Positions 1 through 5,956 of a stretch of DNA of 7,762 bases are shown one piece after another (position 1 is the first letter of the stretch; the number at the start of each line of letters is the position of its first letter). The DNA comes from JAWWBL01 sp033720975 (lineage in GTDB: Bacteria; Actinomycetota; Acidimicrobiia; Spongiisociales; ZC4RG35): NCBI GenBank assembly GCA_033720975.1, contig JAWWBL010000080.1, forward strand, positions 1 to 7,762. Reading direction: 5' to 3'. The position numbers were made by a program, and so were the translations under genes. The notes below the pieces were generated by a model that saw nothing but the letters and a program-made list of their open reading frames with translations, searched no databases and had not been told where the DNA came from.

Positions 1-81
1 CGAGTGAAATCGGAATCACCGAGAAGCCTCTTTGCCAACTTGTCTCTGATGGTGGCCATCCGTCTACCGTTGCCGTTTCCA

Positions 82-87
82 GACAAT
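82..87 (+). promoter_or_regulatory. Weak candidate -10 (GACAAT) for a leaderless start at 94
   Basis: GACAAT keeps the A and T at the second and last positions of the TANNNT consensus. It ends seven bases before ATG 94, the spacing expected if transcription starts at the A of the start codon. The first base deviates and no convincing -35 is seen, so this is only suggestive. Confidence 0.18.
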
Positions 88-93
88 TACACC

Positions 94-192
94 ATGCAAA
101 GCAAACGAACACGACAGCTGATCGTCTGGGTCACGGTCATCTCGATGGTCCTCGCCCTGGTCTTCACGGCAATAGCCATCATTTTCGGATGA
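94..192 (+). CDS. Small single-span membrane protein, function unknown
   Basis: This short reading frame encodes 32 residues: a basic N-terminus (MQSKRTRQ) followed by about 23 hydrophobic residues (roughly 9-31) and a terminal Gly. That is the plan of a one-pass inner-membrane peptide with its N-terminus in the cytoplasm. Its stop overlaps the trmI start as ATGA (189-192), a typical translational-coupling arrangement, which is the main reason to believe it is real. The frame is open upstream to the window edge, so starts at GTG 4 or ATG 49, or a longer gene entering from outside, cannot be excluded. I prefer ATG 94 because the basic-then-hydrophobic pattern begins there and the residues encoded before it look unlike a conserved domain. 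No Shine-Dalgarno is visible. I do not recognise a family and assign no function. Confidence 0.5.
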   Translation: MQSKRTRQLIVWVTVISMVLALVFTAIAIIFG

Positions 193-974
193 ATCTGTCC
201 GAGGGCCAACCGGCCCTGTTGATCGACGAAAAGGGCCGTCAGTTCCTTCTCAAGCTCGAGTCCGGGAGGAAGTTCCAGTATCACCAGGGGACCGTTCTCC
301 ACGACGACCTGATAGGAGAGGAAGACGGTTCATGGGTCACTTCGTCGACCGGAGCCAAGCTCTTGTTGCTCCGCCCCCGACTTGCCGACTTCATCCTCCG
401 CATGAAGCGAGGAGCTCAGGTTGTCTACCCGAAAGATCTCGGGGCGATCCTGGTCTACGGTGACATCGGACCTGGGATGACCGTTCTCGAGGCAGGCACC
501 GGATCCGGCGCCCTCACGTTGGGGCTATCCCGGGCGGTTGGCCCGACGGGGAAGGTGATCTCGGTCGAGCGACGGGACGATCACGCCGCTCATGCTCGCA
601 AGACGATCCAGCGTTGGTACGGGGAGATTCCGGAGAATCTCGAACTGAGAGAAGGAGACGTGGCGGATCACGTCGCCGGCCTGCGGCCCGAACGCATCGT
701 CCTCGACGTCCCGGAGCCATGGCACACAGTGCAAATAGCTGCCGAGCACCAACCGCCCGGCGGGGTGCTGACCATCTACCTGCCCACGATCCCGCAGGTC
801 CAGCAAGCGGTCGAAACCGCCCGCCAAACGGGCCGCTTCACCGAGATCGAGATCAAGGAGTTCCTCTTTCGTGATTGGAACATCGACGGACGCTCGGTCA
901 GGCCTGAACACTCGATGGTTGCACACACGGGCTTTCTCGTCTTCATGAGGCGCGTTCTCGACCAGGCTGAGTAA
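189..974 (+). CDS. trmI: tRNA (adenine-58-N1)-methyltransferase TrmI
   Basis: This 261-residue protein is a cytoplasmic SAM-dependent methyltransferase that by family makes m1A at position 58 in the T-loop of tRNAs, acting as a homotetramer. Residues 1-75 form the N-terminal beta-rich domain typical of TrmI. YPKD (80-83) precedes the Rossmann fold. EAGTGSG (101-107) is SAM-binding motif I, E127 in VISVERR is the acidic residue expected to hold the SAM ribose, and D173 in LDVPEPW (172-178) corresponds to the catalytic Asp. The C-terminal HTGFLVFMRR segment (246-255) is also characteristic. Length is normal for a bacterial or archaeal TrmI. The ATG overlaps the preceding small ORF by four bases and has no Shine-Dalgarno, so translation is probably coupled. 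TrmI also lies near the proteasome genes in Mycobacterium, which supports the call. Confidence 0.93.
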   Translation: MNLSEGQPALLIDEKGRQFLLKLESGRKFQYHQGTVLHDDLIGEEDGSWVTSSTGAKLLLLRPRLADFILRMKRGAQVVYPKDLGAILVYGDIGPGMTVLEAGTGSGALTLGLSRAVGPTGKVISVERRDDHAAHARKTIQRWYGEIPENLELREGDVADHVAGLRPERIVLDVPEPWHTVQIAAEHQPPGGVLTIYLPTIPQVQQAVETARQTGRFTEIEIKEFLFRDWNIDGRSVRPEHSMVAHTGFLVFMRRVLDQAE

Positions 975-1000
975 CTCTAAGAACTAGCCGCACCCGTTCG

Positions 1001-1006
1001 TATACT
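1001..1006 (+). promoter_or_regulatory. Candidate -10 element (TATACT) of the proteasome operon
   Basis: TATACT lies in the 64-base trmI-arc gap and differs from TATAAT at one position. Transcription would start near 1012-1014, leaving a leader of about 25 bases that contains the arc ribosome binding site. The -35 region (about 977-983, near the trmI stop) is a poor match, which is common in actinobacterial housekeeping promoters. I see no terminator between trmI and arc, so read-through from trmI is also possible. Confidence 0.5.
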
Positions 1007-1027
1007 GACCTGAAGGCGACCGAAGCC

Positions 1028-1034
1028 AGGAGGA
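1028..1034 (+). promoter_or_regulatory. Shine-Dalgarno AGGAGGA for arc
   Basis: AGGAGGA is a near-perfect anti-16S match four bases before GTG 1039. It decides the arc start: a GTG codon would otherwise be a weak choice, and no in-frame ATG is near. It is stronger than the sites of most downstream genes, consistent with arc being the first gene of the operon. Confidence 0.8.
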
Positions 1035-1038
1035 AGCC

Positions 1039-2760
1039 GTGGAAGCAGGTAACAACGAGGCAGGACAACTGCGGGCGGTGGTGACCGCCTTGGAGGAGGA
1101 GATCGCCGTCCTGCGCCGACGCCTGAGAGAGTCGCCCCACCGCGTCGAAGAACTCGAAGCTGACCTGTCCCGCGCAACCGAGAGGCTTCAAAGAGCGGCC
1201 GCTCAGAACGACAAGCTCTCCGAGCTTCTGGAGGAGGCCCGCGAACAACTTGGAGTCCTCCGCGAAGAGGTCGAGAAGCTCACCTCCCCTCCGAACAACT
1301 TTGGAACTGTCCTCAATCTCAACACCGACGGGACCGTCGACATCCTCACCGGCAATCGGAAGCTGCGGGTTGCCGCCCAACCCAGCGTCGAAGTCAAGGA
1401 GCTCCAGGTCGGGCAGGAGGTTCTGCTCAACGAGGCGTTCAACATCATCGATGTCAGGTATTTCGAACCTGCAGGTGAGGTGTTGCGTGTTCGCGAGACC
1501 ATCGACGACGGCCGTGTGGTGGTCATAGCCCACGGAGACGAGGAGCGGGTGCTCAACCGTTCCGACGTCATGGCCGAGGCCTATTTGCGAGCCGGCGACT
1601 ACGTGCGCATCGACCCCAAGACCAGTCTCATCCTGGAGAAGATGGAGCGCCCAGAAGTCGAGGAACTGGTCCTCGAAGAGGTCCCGGACATCACCTATTC
1701 GGACGTGGGGGGGCTCGCCGACCAGATCGAGCAGATCCGCGACACGGTTGAACTTCCGTACATGCACCGTGATCTGTTCAAGGAGTACGAGTTGGAGCCA
1801 CCGAAGGGGATCCTCCTCTACGGTCCACCGGGATGCGGTAAGACGCTGATAGCGAAGGCGGTGGCCAACAGCCTCGCCAAGAAGGTCTCCGAGCACACCG
1901 GCAACCCGGACGTCCGTTCCTACTTCTTGAACATCAAAGGCCCCGAGCTCTTGAACAAATGGGTTGGTGAGACAGAGCGCCAGATTCGCCTCATCTTCCA
2001 GCGCGCCAAAGAGAAGTCCGACGAGGGTGTCCCGGTCATCGTGTTCTTCGATGAGATGGACTCCCTGTTCCGCACCCGCGGCACGGGCATCAGCTCCGAC
2101 GTCGAGTCCACGATCGTCCCCCAGCTTCTCTCCGAACTGGACGGCGTCGAATCCCTGAAGAACGTGGTGGTCATAGGGGCCTCCAACCGCGAAGAGTTGA
2201 TCGACCCGGCGATTCTTCGCCCCGGCCGGTTGGACGTGAAGATCCGCATCAATCGCCCCGACATCACGGCTGCCAAGGAGATATTCAGGATCTATCTCAG
2301 CGACCAGACCCCGATCGATCCTGATGACCTGGCCGAGCATGGTGGGGACGCCACGTCGTTTATCGAAACGATGATCGAGGAGACGGTCGAGGAGATGTAC
2401 GCGGAGAGCGAGGACAACCAGTTCTTGGAGGTCACTTATGCCAACGGTGACCGGGAGATCCTCTACTTCAAGGACTTCTCATCCGGTGCGATGATCGAGA
2501 ACATCGTTCGCCGCGCCAAGAAGGACGCCATAAAACGACAGATCTCCGAAGGTGTCGCGGGGCTTCGCAAGTCCGACCTGAAGGCTGCCATCACCCAGGA
2601 GTTCCGCGAACACGAAGACCTTCCCAACACGACCAACCCCGACGACTGGGCGAAGATCTCCGGGAAGAAGGGCGAGCGGATCGTCTACGTCAGGACGCTG
2701 GTAGGAGGAGACTCGGAGAGCCGTCTCATCGAGAAGGTCTCCGGCGGGCAGTATCTGTAA
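1039..2760 (+). CDS. arc: Proteasomal AAA+ ATPase ARC/Mpa
   Basis: This 573-residue protein forms the hexameric ring that recognises pupylated proteins, unfolds them with ATP and feeds them to the 20S proteasome. In order: an N-terminal coiled coil (about 8-82, Leu/Glu/Arg rich), where Mpa binds Pup; two OB-like domains (about 87-205); and the AAA+ module. That module has Walker A GPPGCGKT (262-269), an aromatic pore loop KWVG (307-310), Walker B VIVFFDEMD (333-341, with D338 and E339), sensor-1 N383, and Arg-finger residues in LRPGR (393-397). The acidic region at about 440-480, containing a YANGD stretch, is the ARC-specific insertion. The protein ends in GGQYL, the C-terminal motif that docks into pockets of the PrcA ring. 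It starts at GTG with a strong Shine-Dalgarno and overlaps dop by one base (TAATG). All key residues are present, so it should be active. Confidence 0.97.
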   Translation: MEAGNNEAGQLRAVVTALEEEIAVLRRRLRESPHRVEELEADLSRATERLQRAAAQNDKLSELLEEAREQLGVLREEVEKLTSPPNNFGTVLNLNTDGTVDILTGNRKLRVAAQPSVEVKELQVGQEVLLNEAFNIIDVRYFEPAGEVLRVRETIDDGRVVVIAHGDEERVLNRSDVMAEAYLRAGDYVRIDPKTSLILEKMERPEVEELVLEEVPDITYSDVGGLADQIEQIRDTVELPYMHRDLFKEYELEPPKGILLYGPPGCGKTLIAKAVANSLAKKVSEHTGNPDVRSYFLNIKGPELLNKWVGETERQIRLIFQRAKEKSDEGVPVIVFFDEMDSLFRTRGTGISSDVESTIVPQLLSELDGVESLKNVVVIGASNREELIDPAILRPGRLDVKIRINRPDITAAKEIFRIYLSDQTPIDPDDLAEHGGDATSFIETMIEETVEEMYAESEDNQFLEVTYANGDREILYFKDFSSGAMIENIVRRAKKDAIKRQISEGVAGLRKSDLKAAITQEFREHEDLPNTTNPDDWAKISGKKGERIVYVRTLVGGDSESRLIEKVSGGQYL

Positions 2761-4229
2761 TGGCCCTCCACAAGGTGCTTGGTACCGAGACCGAGTACGG
2801 CATCGTCGTCCGGGGTGATCCAGGCTTCAACCCGGCCGTCGCCTCCTCGCTCGTGGTCAACAGCTACCCGGGGGAACGGGTCAAGGTCCAATGGTCCTAC
2901 GAAGAGGAGTCGCCGGGTAGGGACGCACGCGGGTTTGGTCACGACACCTACGGTCTGATCGATCCCGAGGGCGCAGTGGTCAACTCGGTCCTGGCCAATG
3001 GCGCCCGACTCTATGTCGATCATGCCCACCCCGAGTACTCCGCTCCCGAGTCTTACGATCCGCTCGAGGCCGCCTTGTATGACAAAGCGGGGGAGAGGGT
3101 CATGGCCGCCGCTGCCAGGGTCGCCAGCGAGAGTTCGGGGCGGCAGGTCTCGCTGTACAAGAACAACTCGGACGGTAAGGGCAACTCCTATGGCGCTCAT
3201 GAGAACTACCTCCTCTCCCGGGAGACACCCTTCGGCGATGTGATCCGCTACGCCATGACCTTTCTCGTCACGCGGCAGATCTTCACCGGTGCCGGAAAGG
3301 TGGGAAAGGAGAACGATCGTCCGGCGGTCGATTTCCAGATCACCCAACGCGCCGACTTCTTCGAGGAGGAGGTCGGGCTGGAGACGACCTTGAAGCGCCC
3401 GATCGTCAACACCAGGGATGAGCCGCACGGGGACCCCTCAAAGTACCGCCGTCTCCATGTGATCATCGGCGACGCCAACCTCTCCGAGGTCCAGAATTTC
3501 CTGAAGCTCGGAACCACGGCGCTCTTGTTGTCCGCCCTGGAAGATGGGGCACTGCCCGACCCGTTGGATCTGGGCGATCCCGTCGACGCCTGTTGGCAGG
3601 TGAGCCACGATGTCTCTCTGCGGCGTCCGATTGAGCTCGACGGGGGCGGCACCGCCACTGCGCTGGAGTTGCAAGTGCGCTATCTCGAGTGGCTCACCAA
3701 GTACGTGGAGAAGGAGCTCGATGACCCTGTGTGGGACCAGGTCATCGATGAGTGGGGGAGGACCCTCGCACTGCTCGAGACCGACCCCATGGAGCTATCC
3801 GACACCTTGGACTGGGTCGCCAAACAGCGCCTGCTCGAGGGATATATCGACCGGGACGGTCTCGACTGGTCAGCACCAAAGCTACGCGCCTTCGATCTCC
3901 AGTACCACGACGTCGACCCAGAGAAGGGCCTGTACAACCGGCTGGCGGCGCGGGGAGCGATGCGGCGCCTGTTCGACGAAGCGGCAATCACGAGGGCAGA
4001 AGTGAGTCCGCCCGAGCGGACGAGGGCCTATTTCAGGGGGCGCTGCGTCACCGCATTCCCCGGATCTCTGGTCGCCGCCAATTGGGATTCGCTGGTGTTC
4101 GACACTGGAGAGTCACATCTCAAACGGGTTCCTATGATGGAGCCCCTGCGTGGTGACGCGTTGAGGGTCAAGTCCCTCATCGACGACGCCGAAGACGCCG
4201 CCGATCTCCTGGATCGGCTAGGAGGATGA
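2760..4229 (+). CDS. dop: Depupylase / Pup deamidase Dop
   Basis: This 489-residue enzyme of the glutamine-synthetase-like Pup ligase/deamidase family removes Pup from proteins and, where Pup ends in Gln, deamidates it to Glu. GTETEYG (8-14) carries the metal/ATP-binding glutamates. D87 in LYVDHAHPEYS matches the catalytic Asp (D95 in characterised Dop). YKNN (133-136), AHENYL (146-151), NTRDEPH (217-223) and RRLHVIIGDAN (230-240) are further family signatures. The segment at about 40-80, with ESPGRDARGFG before NGARLY, is the Dop-specific loop absent from PafA, which separates the two paralogues. That loop looks a few residues shorter than I recall for M. tuberculosis Dop. Start ATG 2760 overlaps the arc stop by one base and has little Shine-Dalgarno, so reinitiation is likely. 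Because the neighbouring Pup already ends in Glu, depupylation is probably its main job. Confidence 0.96.
   Translation: MALHKVLGTETEYGIVVRGDPGFNPAVASSLVVNSYPGERVKVQWSYEEESPGRDARGFGHDTYGLIDPEGAVVNSVLANGARLYVDHAHPEYSAPESYDPLEAALYDKAGERVMAAAARVASESSGRQVSLYKNNSDGKGNSYGAHENYLLSRETPFGDVIRYAMTFLVTRQIFTGAGKVGKENDRPAVDFQITQRADFFEEEVGLETTLKRPIVNTRDEPHGDPSKYRRLHVIIGDANLSEVQNFLKLGTTALLLSALEDGALPDPLDLGDPVDACWQVSHDVSLRRPIELDGGGTATALELQVRYLEWLTKYVEKELDDPVWDQVIDEWGRTLALLETDPMELSDTLDWVAKQRLLEGYIDRDGLDWSAPKLRAFDLQYHDVDPEKGLYNRLAARGAMRRLFDEAAITRAEVSPPERTRAYFRGRCVTAFPGSLVAANWDSLVFDTGESHLKRVPMMEPLRGDALRVKSLIDDAEDAADLLDRLGG
4220..4225 (+). promoter_or_regulatory. Shine-Dalgarno AGGAGG for pup
   Basis: A perfect AGGAGG lies inside the last codons of dop, nine bases before ATG 4235. 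It fits the need for a high yield of the small modifier relative to its ligase and depupylase. The ATG at 4226 just after it is followed at once by A and shifts frame, so it is not the pup start. Confidence 0.75.
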
Positions 4230-4234
4230 TCTAG

Positions 4235-4423
4235 ATGTCAGACCGCGAGCGCTCACAGGCTTCAAAGAGAGGCGATGAACAGGCGGCCGAGGATGCCGAG
4301 GCGACGGTCGAGTCCGAAGCCGACCTGGAGGCCCTCGACGACCTCTTGGACGAGATAGACGAGGTTCTCGAAGAGAACGCCGAGGAGTTCGTCAAGAACT
4401 ATGTGCAAAAGGGCGGCGAGTGA
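4235..4423 (+). CDS. pup: Prokaryotic ubiquitin-like protein Pup, Glu-ended form
   Basis: Pup is a mostly disordered 62-residue protein that PafA links through its C-terminal Glu side chain to lysines of substrates, marking them for ARC and the proteasome. The N-terminal half is polar and acidic. The segment LDDLLDEIDEVLEENAEEFV (34-53) matches the conserved part that folds as a helix on the ARC coiled coil, followed by NYVQKGGE (55-62). Lysines are at 11, 54 and 59. The last residue is Glu encoded by GAG, not the Gln found in mycobacteria, so it is conjugation-ready without deamidation. Length is normal (about 60-70). The gene starts five bases after dop with a perfect Shine-Dalgarno, and its stop overlaps the prcB GTG as GTGA. 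Confidence 0.97.
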   Translation: MSDRERSQASKRGDEQAAEDAEATVESEADLEALDDLLDEIDEVLEENAEEFVKNYVQKGGE

Positions 4424-5214
4424 CGGATCGCCCGGTGGGTCCGCTCCCTCTCGATGCCCCACTGCCCGGCCCAAGCTTCACCGACCTCCTCGAGGCGATG
4501 GGTGCAGGACCGGCCATCTCGATTCCTGAGGGAATGAGCCCGATATCCGCCCCGGAGGGAACGACGGTGCTGGCCCTTCGCTACCAGGACGGCGTGGTGA
4601 TGGCCGGCGACAGACGCGCCACCGAAGGCCACCTCATCGCTCACCGGAGGATGCGAAAGGTGTATCCCGCCGACCGATTCTCGGCCGTGGCGATCGCAGG
4701 AACCGCGGGGCTGGCAATCGACATGGTCCGGCTGTTCCAGGTGGAATTGGAGCACTACGAGAAGATCGAAGGGATCGCGCTGTCTCTGGACGGAAAGGCG
4801 TCCTTTTTGGCCCGCCTGGTCAGAAGTCAGCTGCCCATGGCATTCCGAGGGCTCGTCGTGGTCCCGCTCTTTGCCGGCTTCGACAAGCGGGACCAATCCG
4901 GCCGGGTCTACAGCTTCGATGCCGTGGGCGGACGTTATGAGGAGAGCGAATTCGCAAGCACGGGGTCGGGAGCCAGACTTGCCAAGTCCTACCTGAGGAC
5001 CGTTTGGACTGAAGGGATGAGCGCCGAAGACGCCCTATCCGCCGGTGTCCGAGCCCTGGTGGCTGCATCGCAGGAGGACACAGCGACCGGTGGCCCCGAT
5101 CTGTTGCGCGGGATTCTCCCCAACGTCGTTCGCATCGACTCGACCGGTGTGGAGGAACTCGATGATGAAATTGTCCTCCCGGTCGCAGAAGCAGCGGTGG
5201 AGAGCGTGCGATGA
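4420..5214 (+). CDS. prcB: 20S proteasome beta subunit PrcB
   Basis: This 264-residue N-terminal-nucleophile protease forms the two inner seven-membered catalytic rings of the 20S core. Residues 1-47 are the propeptide, which contains the SFTDLL element seen in other actinobacterial PrcB propeptides. Autocleavage is expected between G47 and T48 in PEGTTVLAL. T48 becomes the catalytic Thr1, and D64 (GDRRAT) and K80 (MRKVY) fall at mature positions 17 and 33 of the active site. TGSGA (181-185) and ATGGPD near residue 225 are further family landmarks. The GTG start at 4420 overlaps the pup stop by four bases. A later ATG at 4498 would remove SFTDLL, so the GTG is preferred. It overlaps prcA by four bases, as expected for subunits needed in equal amounts. 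Confidence 0.97.
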   Translation: MTDRPVGPLPLDAPLPGPSFTDLLEAMGAGPAISIPEGMSPISAPEGTTVLALRYQDGVVMAGDRRATEGHLIAHRRMRKVYPADRFSAVAIAGTAGLAIDMVRLFQVELEHYEKIEGIALSLDGKASFLARLVRSQLPMAFRGLVVVPLFAGFDKRDQSGRVYSFDAVGGRYEESEFASTGSGARLAKSYLRTVWTEGMSAEDALSAGVRALVAASQEDTATGGPDLLRGILPNVVRIDSTGVEELDDEIVLPVAEAAVESVR

Positions 5215-5876
5215 CCATTCCGTTCTATGTCGCTCCCGAACAGCTGGTACGTGACAAGGCCGAGTTTGCTCGCAAGGGGATCGCCCGGGGGCGCTCAATC
5301 ATCGCCATCGACTATGCCGACGGAGTCCTGCTGCTCGCCGAGAACCCGTCTACAGCTCTTCACAAGATCTCTGAGATGTACGACCGCATCGCCTTTGCCG
5401 GCGTCGGGAAGTACAACGAGTTCGAGACACTCCGGAAGGCGGGAATTCGCCAGGCCGACCTCATGGGTTACCTCTACTCCAGACAGGATGTGACTGCGAT
5501 GGGGCTTGCCACGGCGTTCGCTCAGACTCTGGGAATGATCTTCACCAGGGATCCCAAGCCCTTCGAGGTCGAGGTGTTGATCGCGGAACTCGCCGAGGAC
5601 GGGGAGCATCGTCTCTTCAGAGTCACCTACGACGGCACCCTCTTCGACGAGAGGAGCTTCGTCGCCATCGGCGGTAAGGCCGAGCAACTATCCGAAGCGC
5701 TGGGAGAATCGTGGCGGGAGGGTATGACACTCGATGAAGCGCTCCGCGTCGGAGCCGAGGCTTTTCGCTCGGTGGAGGGAAGGGACTCGGAGGGTTGGGA
5801 AGCCGCCGTCCTGGACACTGCCAACGGCCGTCGAGCGTTCCGACGACTCGACCCTGCCGACCTCGACGACAAGTAG
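5211..5876 (+). CDS. prcA: 20S proteasome alpha subunit PrcA
   Basis: This 221-residue subunit forms the outer rings of the 20S core, gates substrate entry and binds ARC. It has the proteasome fold but no propeptide and no N-terminal Thr nucleophile, so it is structural. The N-terminus (MTIPFYVAPEQ) is the gating segment and ARKGIARG (20-27) is the conserved helix H0 region. K52 in HKISEMYD aligns with the Lys of the M. tuberculosis alpha ring that contacts the C-terminal carboxylate of GQYL-type activators, matching the ARC tail here. KYNEFETLRKAGIRQAD and AQTLGMIF are strongly family-like. It is shorter than the M. tuberculosis protein (about 248), mainly near the C-terminus. ATG 5211 overlaps prcB as ATGA, with GGAG at 5199-5202 as a modest ribosome site. 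Confidence 0.96.
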   Translation: MTIPFYVAPEQLVRDKAEFARKGIARGRSIIAIDYADGVLLLAENPSTALHKISEMYDRIAFAGVGKYNEFETLRKAGIRQADLMGYLYSRQDVTAMGLATAFAQTLGMIFTRDPKPFEVEVLIAELAEDGEHRLFRVTYDGTLFDERSFVAIGGKAEQLSEALGESWREGMTLDEALRVGAEAFRSVEGRDSEGWEAAVLDTANGRRAFRRLDPADLDDK

Positions 5877-5884
5877 ATCGTCGA
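5863..5884 (+). terminator. Hairpin across the prcA stop codon, possible 3' end or attenuator
   Basis: TCGACGA (5863-5869) and TCGTCGA (5878-5884) are perfect inverted repeats of seven bases around an eight-base loop that contains the prcA TAG. No T-run follows, so it is not a classical intrinsic terminator. Actinobacterial terminators often lack the T tract, and the structure could also be a 3' stability element. Chance occurrence in GC-rich DNA is possible. Confidence 0.3.
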
Positions 5885-5920
5885 CTCACCCACGCAGCGA
5901 GCGTGCGACGCGTCTGAGTC
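5883..5920. repeat. Nested inverted repeats in the prcA-pafA gap
   Basis: GACTCA (5883-5888) and TGAGTC (5915-5920) are inverted and enclose a hairpin CACGC-AGCGA-GCGTG (5891-5905) and the palindrome GACGCGTC (5907-5914). Together they could form a branched RNA structure at the end of the prcA transcript, or the palindrome could be a protein-binding site upstream of pafA. The sequence alone does not decide between these. Confidence 0.35.
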
Positions 5921-5944
5921 TTCCCCCTGCGTCCTGGCACGGTT

Positions 5945-5950
5945 TAGCCT
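5945..5950 (+). promoter_or_regulatory. Candidate -10 (TAGCCT) of a leaderless pafA promoter
   Basis: TAGCCT fits the actinobacterial TANNNT pattern and ends exactly seven bases before the A of ATG 5957, so transcription could begin at the start codon. No Shine-Dalgarno lies before pafA, which agrees with a leaderless message. No good -35 is seen, and I found no match to the mycobacterial PafBC-type damage motif upstream. Confidence 0.4.
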
Positions 5951-5956
5951 GGCGAC

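Noticed and set aside
943..2340. A 465-residue open frame on the minus strand opposite arc
   Set aside because: It is the mirror of a highly biased GC-rich coding strand. The + strand frame encodes an unmistakable ARC with all AAA+ motifs, and the antisense product shows no recognisable domain.
2685..3428. A 247-residue open frame on the minus strand opposite dop
   Set aside because: It lies antisense to strongly conserved Dop coding sequence and has no recognisable domain; a codon-bias shadow explains it.
5928..5950. PafBC-type damage-inducible promoter before pafA
   Set aside because: The nine bases placed eight before TAGCCT match the mycobacterial RecA-independent motif at only a few positions.
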